From Candidatus Proelusimicrobium excrementi (GTDB lineage: Bacteria; Elusimicrobiota; Elusimicrobia; Elusimicrobiales; Elusimicrobiaceae): a DNA stretch of 64,000 nucleotides. Made by a program: the position numbers and the translations under genes. Below are positions 41,504-49,967 of this stretch, one piece after another (position 1 is the stretch's first letter; each line of letters begins with the position of its first letter). Where the stretch lies: positions 62,001 to 126,000 of the forward strand of contig CAKUBV010000003.1 of NCBI GenBank assembly GCA_934643455.1, read 5' to 3'. The notes beneath the pieces are model-generated. The model was not told the origin of the DNA. It made no database searches and saw only the letters and a program-made list of their open reading frames with translations.

Positions 41504-43458
41504 ACTTTAAATCTCTAACGGAAAAAGCAAAAGGCCTTTTTAAAAAAGGCGGAGCCGGCAAAGGGACTGAAGCCGCCGCTTCATCTTCCGCTTCGGCAAA
41601 ACGGGCGGAAGCGGGCGGCGTTAAAAGCCCGGCTGCTCCGGCGCAGACCGGCCGGCCGGCAGATACCGTCGCCGGTATGATACCCAAAGAAGACATATAC
41701 GGCGCACCGCCGACGAATAGTTCCCTTAAGGTAAAAGAGGAAGATTTTTTTGTCGGCAATACTCCCGATTTTTTAAGACCGATATCGGAAGAAGACGTCG
41801 AAGATATAGACTTAAAACCTTTGGGTGAGGATCACCCGGTCATAATTAAAGCCGATAAAAAGATACTCATTTTCCAGTTGGTCAAAGATTTGTTTTCCGG
41901 CATTGTCGTGGCGTTTTGCGCCGTAGCCTGCGGCCTTTTGCTTGCCGAAAGCTATATAACCAAAGCCGCGCCGGTTTACGCATGGCTGGCTTTTATTCCT
42001 TTTACCATAGCGATTTTTAATATAAGAAGCGCGTTTTTCAGCCTTATATTCGGCTGGCTTACGGGCGGAATATTTTACTTTGTAATTCTTAATTGGATTT
42101 CGCTGACGGTCATGGAAGGAACCGGCAATCACGGGCTGGCTATGACCGCGCTTACCGCGCTTTCGATAGCGCTTGCTTTGCAGTTTGCCTTGTTCGCTTT
42201 CGGCTCGTATTATCTTAAAAGGATTCCTTTTGCTTGGCCTTTTGCGGCGGCCTGCCTCTGGGTGGGTTTGGAGATAGTGCATCAGCTTATAGCCTTAAAG
42301 TTTATGGCTTTCCCTTGGTTTGTGCTTGGCTATACTCAGTTTAATTTTATTTATCTTATACAAATAAGTTCTTACACCGGCGTTTACGGGGTAAGTTTTA
42401 TGGTTGCGTTTACCTCTTTGGTTTGCGGATATTTGGTTTTAAAAATGCCCCGCGTCCTTAAAGTGTTTTACTTTACTTTGGCCTTCTGCCTTATGCTGTT
42501 TGTTTTGAGTTTTGGCCATAAAGTTATAAAAGAACAGCTTAATTATCTTCAGGCTTCACCCCATACTTTGCGCGTGGCTTTAATGCAGCCTTATACTCAC
42601 AAGCTGTATATTGAGGGCCGCAGCGAAGACGTGGTTTACACCATAGCCGGCCAGTTGGAGGCTTTAAAAGATAAGAAGGCTTCTTTCATTATTTGGCCGG
42701 AAAGTTCTTTGCCCGGCGATTTGCTTCAAAACGAGTATGCGGACTATATTCAAGAGCAAAGCGCGGAGCTTAAAGCCTGGCAGCTGTTCGGCGGCACGGA
42801 AGAAGACGGCGATAAGCAATATGTTGCGGCCGTTTTGGTAAACGAAACGGGCGTAACCGACGATTACAAAAAGACCAAACTTGTGCCGTTTGGGGAATTT
42901 TTACCCTTTAAGTTTTTACTAGGCGGTTTTTACGAAAACAACGGGATAACAGCCCTGACGGGCGTTTTTACCCCCGGTTCGGAACCGGGCAAAACGCTTA
43001 AAATTATAGTGCCGGCGCAGGGCAAGATTAAGAAGGAAGAATACACCTTCGGTACGGAAATTTGTTTTGAGTCCATTTTCCCTTCCGTATATAGGGCTCA
43101 GGCCGAAAACGGCGCGGAGTTCTTCGTCAATATTTCAAATGACGGGTGGTTTTTGGAAAGCGCGGCCCCTTATCAGCATTTAAGGGCAAATGTCTTCAGA
43201 GCGGTGGAAAACCGCCGCCCGCTGCTGCGTTCCACCAATACGGGTATTTCGGCATGGATAGACAGCCTGGGCAAAATCCGTTTTGAAACGGGCCTTAACA
43301 GGCAGGAAAGTTCCGTTTTCAACTTTGTTTTTAAGGACAGAGATACAAAAACTTTCTACACTTTGCACGGGGATGTCTTCGCCTACGGCTGCTTGGCTTT
43401 TGCGGCGGCTTTGGTAATTTTCGGCATGGTGTTTTTGAGCGTAAGAAATGAGTATTGA
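41488..43458 (+). CDS. lnt: Apolipoprotein N-acyltransferase with N-terminal extension
   Basis: 656 residues; E. coli Lnt has about 512. The C-terminal part has several membrane helices and the nitrilase domain with catalytic E405 (IIWPESSLPG), K462 (before LVPFGEFLP) and C526 (GTEICFESIFP). It adds the third acyl chain to lipoproteins, which fits the many lipoproteins here. The first ~125 residues are an Ala/Gly/Lys-rich then acidic, apparently disordered cytoplasmic extension. The start overlaps secA by 16 bp and lacks a strong ribosome-binding site, so a later start such as the Met near residue 64 is possible. Confidence 0.92.
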   Translation: MLRKINFKSLTEKAKGLFKKGGAGKGTEAAASSSASAKRAEAGGVKSPAAPAQTGRPADTVAGMIPKEDIYGAPPTNSSLKVKEEDFFVGNTPDFLRPISEEDVEDIDLKPLGEDHPVIIKADKKILIFQLVKDLFSGIVVAFCAVACGLLLAESYITKAAPVYAWLAFIPFTIAIFNIRSAFFSLIFGWLTGGIFYFVILNWISLTVMEGTGNHGLAMTALTALSIALALQFALFAFGSYYLKRIPFAWPFAAACLWVGLEIVHQLIALKFMAFPWFVLGYTQFNFIYLIQISSYTGVYGVSFMVAFTSLVCGYLVLKMPRVLKVFYFTLAFCLMLFVLSFGHKVIKEQLNYLQASPHTLRVALMQPYTHKLYIEGRSEDVVYTIAGQLEALKDKKASFIIWPESSLPGDLLQNEYADYIQEQSAELKAWQLFGGTEEDGDKQYVAAVLVNETGVTDDYKKTKLVPFGEFLPFKFLLGGFYENNGITALTGVFTPGSEPGKTLKIIVPAQGKIKKEEYTFGTEICFESIFPSVYRAQAENGAEFFVNISNDGWFLESAAPYQHLRANVFRAVENRRPLLRSTNTGISAWIDSLGKIRFETGLNRQESSVFNFVFKDRDTKTFYTLHGDVFAYGCLAFAAALVIFGMVFLSVRNEY

Positions 43459-44557
43459 AACTAAAGATTTACAGCAGCTTTCGGCTGATATAGCGCAAAG
43501 GCTTGATAAACTTTTTGAAATCCAGCACATAACGAAAAAGCGGGATATTCTTAAAGAAAAGGAAGCCCTGAGCGCCGCGCCGGATTTTTGGAACGACGCG
43601 GACAAAGCCAAGGCCGTTTCCAAAGAGATAGACGCGCTTAAAACCGATATAGAAGCTTACTCCGCCATGCGCGCGCGCTTGGAAGACGCGGAAACTTTGC
43701 TTGCTTTGGCGGTGGAAATGTCGGACGAAAGCGAATTGACCAATGTAGAAAACGCGCTTAAAGCTTTGGACGAAACTTTAAAATCGGCGGAGTTTAAAAC
43801 CAAGCTTTCCCGCCCGGAAGATAAATTAAACGCCATAGTCAGCATACACGCCGGCGCGGGCGGAACGGAATCCTGCGACTGGGCCGATATGCTTTTAAGA
43901 ATGTATACCCGCTGGGCCGAACAGCATAATTTCAAAGTTCACATAACAGATATTTTGCCCGGGGAAGAAGCCGGCGTCAAAAACGTAACTTTGTTTATAG
44001 AAGGCTCTTACGCATACGGTTTTTTGAAGAGCGAAAACGGCGTGCACAGGCTTGTAAGGATTTCCCCTTTCGACGCCAACAGCCGCAGGCACACTTCTTT
44101 TGCGTCGCTGGACATTCTGCCGGATATTGAAGACGAAATCAATATAGAAATTTTGGATAAAGATATAGAAGTAACCACCTGCCGCAGCGGCGGCGCGGGC
44201 GGGCAGAACGTCAATAAGGTGGAAACGGCGGTACGCATTCTGCATAAGCCTACCGGGATAGTGGTAGCCTGTCAGGTTGAGCGTTCCCAGCTGCAAAATA
44301 AAACGCGCGCCATGAAAATGCTTAAAGCCAAACTCTATGAAATGGAGCTTGATAAAAAACGCTCGGAAATGGAACGTCATTACAGCGAAAAGGGCGATAT
44401 CGCCTGGGGCCATCAGATACGTTCTTACGTGTTTATGCCCTATCAGCTTGTAAAGGATTTAAGGACGGGTTATGAAACTTCCAATATCCAAGGCGTTATG
44501 GACGGAGATTTGGACTCTTTCATGCAGGCTTATCTTGATTATAAAGCCGGTGCTTAA
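43448..44557 (+). CDS. prfB: Peptide chain release factor 2
   Basis: 369 residues. The GGQ motif is GGAGGQNVNKVE and the RF2-type anticodon-like SPF is RISPFDANSRRHTSF. It terminates translation at UGA and UAA. The whole gene is in one frame: there is no in-frame UGA near codon 25, so the programmed frameshift that regulates many prfB genes is absent. It overlaps lnt by 11 bp. Confidence 0.95.
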   Translation: MSIETKDLQQLSADIAQRLDKLFEIQHITKKRDILKEKEALSAAPDFWNDADKAKAVSKEIDALKTDIEAYSAMRARLEDAETLLALAVEMSDESELTNVENALKALDETLKSAEFKTKLSRPEDKLNAIVSIHAGAGGTESCDWADMLLRMYTRWAEQHNFKVHITDILPGEEAGVKNVTLFIEGSYAYGFLKSENGVHRLVRISPFDANSRRHTSFASLDILPDIEDEINIEILDKDIEVTTCRSGGAGGQNVNKVETAVRILHKPTGIVVACQVERSQLQNKTRAMKMLKAKLYEMELDKKRSEMERHYSEKGDIAWGHQIRSYVFMPYQLVKDLRTGYETSNIQGVMDGDLDSFMQAYLDYKAGA

Positions 44558-45642
44558 TGCTTGGCCTTTACATACATATTCCATTTTGCGTCAGCAAATG
44601 TTTTTACTGTGATTTTGCCTCCTATCCCGGCAAAACCGATTTGATAGCCCCTTACCTTAAAGCTTTAATCAAAGAAGACGGCTTTTATAAACTTAAAACG
44701 AAACCGGGGACGGTTTACGTCGGCGGAGGTACGCCAAGCTTCTTAAATGAAGAACAAATTAAAATTTTGCTTGATTTTATCAACGCAAAGCACGGCGGCG
44801 GTTTTAAAGAATTTACTTTTGAATGCAACCCCGAAAGTTTAAACGAAGACAAACTTAAAATTTTAAAAGAAGGCGGCGTTAACAGGCTGAGTTTGGGCCT
44901 TCAAAGTTTTAACGACAAAGAACTTAAACTGATAGGCCGCGCGCATGACGCAGCCTCTTTCCTTAAAGCTTACCGGCTGGCCGTTAAATATTTTGATAAT
45001 ATCAATATCGATTTGATAGCCGCTTTGCCTGGGCAGACTAAAGACAGCTTTTTAACCGGGCTTAAAGAGGTTTTGGCTTTAGAGCCTAAACACATTTCCC
45101 TTTACGGCTTACAGGTTGAGGAAGGCACGCCGCTTTTTCGCCAAGGATATTCTTACGACGACGCTTTTTATGTGGATTTGTTGGAAAGCGCGTATCAAAT
45201 TTTAACTTCGCACGGATTTGGGCAGTATGAAATTTCCAATTACGCTAAGCCGGGGCGGGAGAGTATTCACAATATAAATTATTGGCTCGGCGGAGAATAT
45301 TTGGGCTTGGGCGCGGCCGCCGGCGGTTATCTGGGCGGGGAAAGATACGGCAATATTACGGGGATTGAGGAATATATTTCTGCCGTAAACAAAGGGGAAA
45401 GACCGCTTGCTTTTAAAGAAACGCTTTGCGGAAAAGCAAAAATCGGGGAGAAAATAATGACGGCTTTCAGATACTTAAAAGGTTTTAAACCCGATTTGCA
45501 AATGCTAGAATATTTCGGCAAAGACTTTTCCTCTTTGCTTAAGTCAGGCCTTATAGAAGAGGCTGACGGCGGGCTGAAGCTTTCCGCCAAAGGCAAATAT
45601 TTTGCCAATCAGGTGTTCAGCCGTTTCGTGGAGCCATTTTAA
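44557..45642 (+). CDS. hemW: HemW-like radical SAM protein
   Basis: 361 residues. The radical SAM cluster motif is C11-x3-C15-x2-C18 (CVSKCFYC), followed by the HemN/HemW motifs YVGGGTPSFL, ECNPESL and RLSLGLQSF. The fourth-Cys HemN form (CxxxCxxCxC) is not present, which indicates HemW, a heme chaperone, rather than the oxygen-independent coproporphyrinogen oxidase. The start overlaps the prfB stop (TAATG). Confidence 0.9.
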   Translation: MLGLYIHIPFCVSKCFYCDFASYPGKTDLIAPYLKALIKEDGFYKLKTKPGTVYVGGGTPSFLNEEQIKILLDFINAKHGGGFKEFTFECNPESLNEDKLKILKEGGVNRLSLGLQSFNDKELKLIGRAHDAASFLKAYRLAVKYFDNINIDLIAALPGQTKDSFLTGLKEVLALEPKHISLYGLQVEEGTPLFRQGYSYDDAFYVDLLESAYQILTSHGFGQYEISNYAKPGRESIHNINYWLGGEYLGLGAAAGGYLGGERYGNITGIEEYISAVNKGERPLAFKETLCGKAKIGEKIMTAFRYLKGFKPDLQMLEYFGKDFSSLLKSGLIEEADGGLKLSAKGKYFANQVFSRFVEPF

Positions 45643-46344
45643 ATGCGAATAAAAGCTTATAAAACGGGGATTTTTAAAGAAAACGGGGATTTGCCGGCCT
45701 TCATAAAAAAATATCTGCCTTCGATTAAAGAGGGCAGTATTATTGCCGTTTCCTCCAAAGTGGCGGGCCTGTGGGAGGGCCGCACCGCGGACTTGGTGCT
45801 TAAAGACAAAATTATAAAAGAAAGCAGTGATTTCTATTTGGAAACTTCGCTTTGTTATTTTACAGTAAAAAACGGTATGGTTATGACTAACGCCGGCGTG
45901 GACGAAAGCAATATCAAAGGCAGGCTTTCGCTTCTGCCGGAAGATCCTTACAAAACCGCCGCGCGCCTGAGGGCCGCTCTTAAAGAAATTTATAAAGTAA
46001 AAAAGCTCGGCATAATTTTAACCGACAGCATGATACTGCCTTTAAGGGCAGGGGTGATTTCCGCCGCGGTGGGCTACGCCGGATTTAAAGGCGTAAAGGA
46101 TTACAGAGGTAAGGGCGATATATTCGGCCGGAAGCTTAAAATGACGCTGGTCGACGCGGCTGATACTTTGGCCGCCTGCGCCGGCTTTATGATGGGCGAA
46201 GGCCGGGAGAAAAAACCTTTCGCCGTCATTGAATACGCGCCGGTAAGTTTCGTTTCCAAACAAAAAAAAGGGGAAATAACTTATCCCCTTAAAGATGATC
46301 TTTATTATCCGTTTTTTAAGCCTTTTTTTAAACGCGGCAAATAA
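45643..46344 (+). CDS. CofE-like gamma-glutamyl ligase
   Basis: 233 residues, matching the F420-0:gamma-glutamyl ligase family. Seen are SSKVAGLWEGRTADL, MTNAGVDESNIKG, LPEDPYKTA, ILTDS, GYAGFKGVKDYRGKGDIFGR and LAACAGFMMGEG. In F420 producers CofE adds glutamates to the coenzyme. The final third of the canonical CofE nucleotide-binding core looks intact. No other F420 gene is in view, so the acceptor may be another cofactor. It begins directly after hemW and ends the nifU-to-cofE run. Confidence 0.8.
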   Translation: MRIKAYKTGIFKENGDLPAFIKKYLPSIKEGSIIAVSSKVAGLWEGRTADLVLKDKIIKESSDFYLETSLCYFTVKNGMVMTNAGVDESNIKGRLSLLPEDPYKTAARLRAALKEIYKVKKLGIILTDSMILPLRAGVISAAVGYAGFKGVKDYRGKGDIFGRKLKMTLVDAADTLAACAGFMMGEGREKKPFAVIEYAPVSFVSKQKKGEITYPLKDDLYYPFFKPFFKRGK

Positions 46345-46345
46345 A

Positions 46346-46828
46346 TCACTTTTTATATTTTTCCACAAGTTCTTTTTCCACGGAAGGCGGTACGCAGTTT
46401 TTAAGCCGTCCGCCCAGGGAGTAAGCTTCCCTCACCATGGAAGAAGTCAGATAAGTGTATTTTGCGCTGGGCATTAAGAAGACGGTTTCCATTTCCCCGT
46501 TAAGTTCGCGGTTGGTGTTGGCCAGGATAAATTCGTATTCCAAATCCGTCAAAGCGCGCAGGCCGCGTATGGCTACTTTGGCTTTTTTAAGCTTCATATA
46601 ATCTGCCAAAAGACCGTCGAAAAAATCCACTTTTACGTTTTTTAATTCTTGCGTATTTTCTTTTAAATGTTTTAAACGCTCCTCCACGCTGAACACGGGG
46701 CGTTTGTTTTTGTTGACGAGCACGGCCACGATAACTTCGTCAAAAATGTCTGCGGCGCGGCGGATGATATCAAGATGTCCGTTGGTTACGGGGTCAAAAG
46801 TTCCGGGGTATACGGCAATGTTTTTCAT
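46346..46828 (-). CDS. coaD: Phosphopantetheine adenylyltransferase
   Basis: 160 residues, normal length. It makes dephospho-CoA from phosphopantetheine and ATP. The T/HxGH nucleotidyltransferase motif is YPGTFDPVTNGHLD (H18), and the second motif is YTYLTSSMVREAYSLGG. GAGAGG precedes the ATG. It is divergent from dgt, with which it shares a palindromic -10. Confidence 0.96.
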   Translation of the reverse strand: MKNIAVYPGTFDPVTNGHLDIIRRAADIFDEVIVAVLVNKNKRPVFSVEERLKHLKENTQELKNVKVDFFDGLLADYMKLKKAKVAIRGLRALTDLEYEFILANTNRELNGEMETVFLMPSAKYTYLTSSMVREAYSLGGRLKNCVPPSVEKELVEKYKK

Positions 46829-46845
46829 AAAATACCTCTCTAACT

Positions 46846-46857
46846 TTATTATAATAA
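46846..46857. promoter_or_regulatory. Palindromic shared -10 for coaD and dgt
   Basis: TTATTATAATAA is a perfect 12-bp palindrome that contains TATAAT on both strands (plus 46850-46855, minus 46853-46848). On the plus side it ends 6 nt before the dgt ATG. On the minus side it precedes the coaD ribosome-binding site. It looks like a single bidirectional promoter. Confidence 0.55.
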
Positions 46858-46861
46858 TTCT

Positions 46862-47974
46862 ATGAATAAAAATCCTTTTCCAGATTCCGTTTATTTAAAA
46901 AGAACTTATCCGGCCGAGCCGGATTTCAGAGGGGAATACTTCCGCGATCAAACCAAAATTATACATTCCCAGCCTTTTAGGCGGCTTAAAAGCAAGACGC
47001 AGGTTTTCGCCGCACCCGGCAATGACCATATTTGCACGCGCATAGAGCACGTCTTGCATGTGGCGACGATAGCCGTTTCTATCTGCAAAGGGCTAAATCA
47101 AACCGGCAACTGGAAACTGGATGAAGAACTGGCCTATTCCATAGGTCTTGCGCACGATTTGGGCCATGCTCCTTTCGGTCATGAGGGCGAAAGAGCCATA
47201 GCGCGCAAAATCGCTCCCGCAAACTTCATGCATGAACTAAACGGCTACCGCGTTGTGGAACATCTTACCTGTTACGGGCGCGGGCTTAACCTTACTTATG
47301 CGGTTAAGGACGGGATTATCTGCCACTGCGGAGAGGATTTCAACAACAACGCTTTAAAGCCGGCCCCGGTTCCCAATGATTTGGAAGCGATAAAAGACCG
47401 CCGCCATTTGCCTTCCACTTATGAGGGCTGCGTCGTGCGCCTTTCCGATAAAATAGCCTATTTGGGCCGCGATATTGAAGACGCCGTCCGCGCCAAAATA
47501 ATAACTTACGCCGACGTTCCCTCCATAATCAAAAAGGAATTGGGGGAAAACAACGGGGAAATTATAAACACCCTCGTTTTGGATTTAACGCATAATTCCG
47601 CCGATAAGGACAGTATTGGCTTTTCCCAAGAAAAGTTTGAAATTATGGGCGAACTTAAAAAGTTTAACTATAAACATATTTACAATCATTCGTCCGTCGC
47701 CAAGCAAAAAGACGTGCTTACTTACGCGGTTGGCAAACTGTTTGATTATTACGAAGAACTTTTTGAAAAATACGCTTTCGGGAAAGGTTACGCCGACGAG
47801 CAGAAACAAGCCGCAAAGAGTTTTGGCCATTATTTGGAGTCAATGCGGCACGTTTACGAGGGCAAAGCCGGGGCCAAAGTCATCGTTACGGATTACATAG
47901 CCGGCATGACGGATTTTTACGCGCAGGAATGCATAAAAGAGGCCTTGGGCATTAACCTCAATTTCAGTTTTTAA
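46862..47974 (+). CDS. dgt: dGTPase-like HD-domain phosphohydrolase
   Basis: 370 residues. The HD motif is in RIEHVLHVATIA and GLAHDLGHAPFGHEGE, as in the deoxyguanosinetriphosphate triphosphohydrolase-like family. The N-terminal FRGEYFRDQTKIIHSQPFRR is also typical. It hydrolyses dNTPs to nucleoside and triphosphate. The start follows a TATAAT by 6 nt without a Shine-Dalgarno. Confidence 0.92.
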   Translation: MNKNPFPDSVYLKRTYPAEPDFRGEYFRDQTKIIHSQPFRRLKSKTQVFAAPGNDHICTRIEHVLHVATIAVSICKGLNQTGNWKLDEELAYSIGLAHDLGHAPFGHEGERAIARKIAPANFMHELNGYRVVEHLTCYGRGLNLTYAVKDGIICHCGEDFNNNALKPAPVPNDLEAIKDRRHLPSTYEGCVVRLSDKIAYLGRDIEDAVRAKIITYADVPSIIKKELGENNGEIINTLVLDLTHNSADKDSIGFSQEKFEIMGELKKFNYKHIYNHSSVAKQKDVLTYAVGKLFDYYEELFEKYAFGKGYADEQKQAAKSFGHYLESMRHVYEGKAGAKVIVTDYIAGMTDFYAQECIKEALGINLNFSF

Positions 47975-48008
47975 CAGCATTTTAACGGCGGATTTTATAA
48001 ACGCGGTA

Positions 48009-48046
48009 CCGGCTTGCGCATCATAATGCCTAAACGCGCAAACCGG
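48009..48046. repeat. Imperfect inverted repeat between convergent dgt and mutL
   Basis: CCGGCTTGCGC pairs with GCGCAAACCGG (10 of 11 pairs, one C-A mismatch), loop 16 nt. No T-tract, so it is at most a weak or factor-dependent transcription end. Confidence 0.55.
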
Positions 48047-48071
48047 CCTCTTCTCAGCGTTAAGAATTTTA

Positions 48072-49967
48072 TTAACTTCTGCCGAATTTGCGCGATACTT
48101 CTTTCATTTCCAAGGTAATTAAAGTGGGCCTGCCGTGCGGACAATGTAAAGCGTCTTTGCACTTTTTCATATTGTTCAGCAGGGCTTCGGCTTGCACTTT
48201 TTCCAGCTTTTCCCCGGCTTTTATGGATTTCTTGCACGCCATGGTTGATATCAGGTGATATTTAAGTTTGTTGTCCGATTTCGCCGGGTCGCCTATTACG
48301 TCGGAGAGGGAAACTATAAAATCTTTTATGCTTTCCTCTTTAAATTTAAGCAGGTTCGGTACGGCGTTAATGCTCAGCGTGTTTGTGGAAAATCTTGATA
48401 TTTCAAAGCCGGTCTGCGCCAAAACCTCGCTCCAAGCGAGGACGGCTTCAAGTTTGCTGGCCGGCAGCTGTACGCTTACCGGGAACATCAAAGGCTGGAC
48501 TTGCACTGAAGCATTTTCAATCTGAGCCAAATATTCTTCAAAATAAATTCTTTCCTGTGCGGCGTGCTGGTCTATCAAAACCAAACCTTGCGGATTTTCA
48601 AACAGAATATAACTTTGGTGCAGCTGCCCCAAATAAGTGTAAGGGCCTTTAAACCACAAAGGATCGCCCGGTTCGGCTTGCGGTATAAGGGTTTGTGTTT
48701 CCTCCTTAAGGGGGCCCTTTTGCGTATAGGAAATTTCTGCGGAGTTTTCCTCTTTTTCAATATTGTAAGAGGGCGGTTCCTCAAAATCCCTGGCCTGCAT
48801 GGAAGGTTCCGCCTGCGGCGTGGCCACGTTTAAGAAATCCGCCTGGGCGAAGCTTTCCGCTTTGGGCGCGAAAACTTCCTGAATGTGCGGCGCCGGCGGG
48901 CATGGGAAAGGAGAAGCCTCGGCTTCAAACGAAACCGGCTGCCGGCTGGTTTTAATTTGAAAACTTTGGCTTTGGTTATTTTTTAAAAGCGTTTGCGATA
49001 TTTTTGAATACACAAAGTTAAACACCGCGTTTTCCTGAATAAACTTAATGTCCTTTTTCTGCGGATGAATGTTTACGTCAAATTCGCTCGGAGGAAGAGT
49101 CATATAAATGACGGCGGCGGGGTGTTTGTCTTTTTCCCGGTAGGGCTGATATGCTTTATATAAAGCCTGCTGCAAAAGCTTGCAGGTTATCGGGCGTTTG
49201 TTGACGAAGAAAAACTGTCTGTCCCGCGCCGGGCCCAATTTATCCGCCGGGGAAACGAAAGCCCTGAAGCCGAATTGGGCGTCTTCCGTATAAATCAAAT
49301 CTTTTACAATTCCTTCGCCTATTATCTTGCCGAGGCGGTTGCTTAGGCCGGCTTGGTCGTCTTTTTGAGCGGCAAGAGCGTAAATTTTATTGCCGTCGGT
49401 CCTTACGTTAAAGGCCGTTTCGGGGTTGGCCATGGCGGACTCTTCCGCGCAGGAAAGAAGGTGGCTTCTTTCCACGGCGTCGGATTTTAAAAATTTCAGC
49501 CTTGCCGGCGTATTAAAAAACAAATCGCGCACTTCAACCGTGGTGCCTTTTAATGCCGGGGCGGGGGCCTGGTTTGTCAGCTTGCCGCCTTCGGCTTGTA
49601 TCATTGCGCCTTTTTCGCCTTCCACACAGGAAAAAATGGTTATTTTGCTTATCGCCGCAACGGAGTAAAGAGCTTCGCCCCTGAAGCCGAAAGTATTTAA
49701 ACTGTCCAAATCGTCAAAGTTTGTGATTTTGCTGGTGGAATGGCGCAAAAGGGCGGTGGGCAAATCTTCCTGACTGATGCCCTGGCCGTTGTCATTTACG
49801 CGGATAAGTTTCTTTCCTGCTTTTTCTATATCAACGTTGATTACGGACGCGCCGGAATCAAGGCTGTTTTCCAGCAGTTCTTTTAAAACTCCGCTCGGGC
49901 GTTCTATTACCTCGCCCGCGGCTATTTTGCCGGCGGTTTTAGGATCCAGCAGTTTAATGCGTTTCAC
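48072..49967 (-). CDS. mutL: DNA mismatch repair protein MutL (endonuclease type)
   Basis: 631 residues from GTG 49967, which overlaps the mutS stop as GTGA and has AGAGG about 8 nt upstream. An ATG at 49988 is in frame but would overlap mutS by 25 bp. The N-terminal GHKL ATPase has ELLENSLDSGAS and FGFRGEALYS. The C-terminal domain has the endonuclease motif DQHAAQERIYFE, plus ACKKSIKAGE and CPHGRP. It therefore nicks DNA itself, and no MutH is expected. A Pro/Glu-rich linker joins the domains. Confidence 0.95.
   Translation of the reverse strand: MKRIKLLDPKTAGKIAAGEVIERPSGVLKELLENSLDSGASVINVDIEKAGKKLIRVNDNGQGISQEDLPTALLRHSTSKITNFDDLDSLNTFGFRGEALYSVAAISKITIFSCVEGEKGAMIQAEGGKLTNQAPAPALKGTTVEVRDLFFNTPARLKFLKSDAVERSHLLSCAEESAMANPETAFNVRTDGNKIYALAAQKDDQAGLSNRLGKIIGEGIVKDLIYTEDAQFGFRAFVSPADKLGPARDRQFFFVNKRPITCKLLQQALYKAYQPYREKDKHPAAVIYMTLPPSEFDVNIHPQKKDIKFIQENAVFNFVYSKISQTLLKNNQSQSFQIKTSRQPVSFEAEASPFPCPPAPHIQEVFAPKAESFAQADFLNVATPQAEPSMQARDFEEPPSYNIEKEENSAEISYTQKGPLKEETQTLIPQAEPGDPLWFKGPYTYLGQLHQSYILFENPQGLVLIDQHAAQERIYFEEYLAQIENASVQVQPLMFPVSVQLPASKLEAVLAWSEVLAQTGFEISRFSTNTLSINAVPNLLKFKEESIKDFIVSLSDVIGDPAKSDNKLKYHLISTMACKKSIKAGEKLEKVQAEALLNNMKKCKDALHCPHGRPTLITLEMKEVSRKFGRS

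Noticed and set aside
48009..48046. Bidirectional intrinsic terminator between dgt and mutL
   Set aside because: The inverted repeat has a mismatch, a 16-nt loop and no T-tract; kept only as an inverted repeat.
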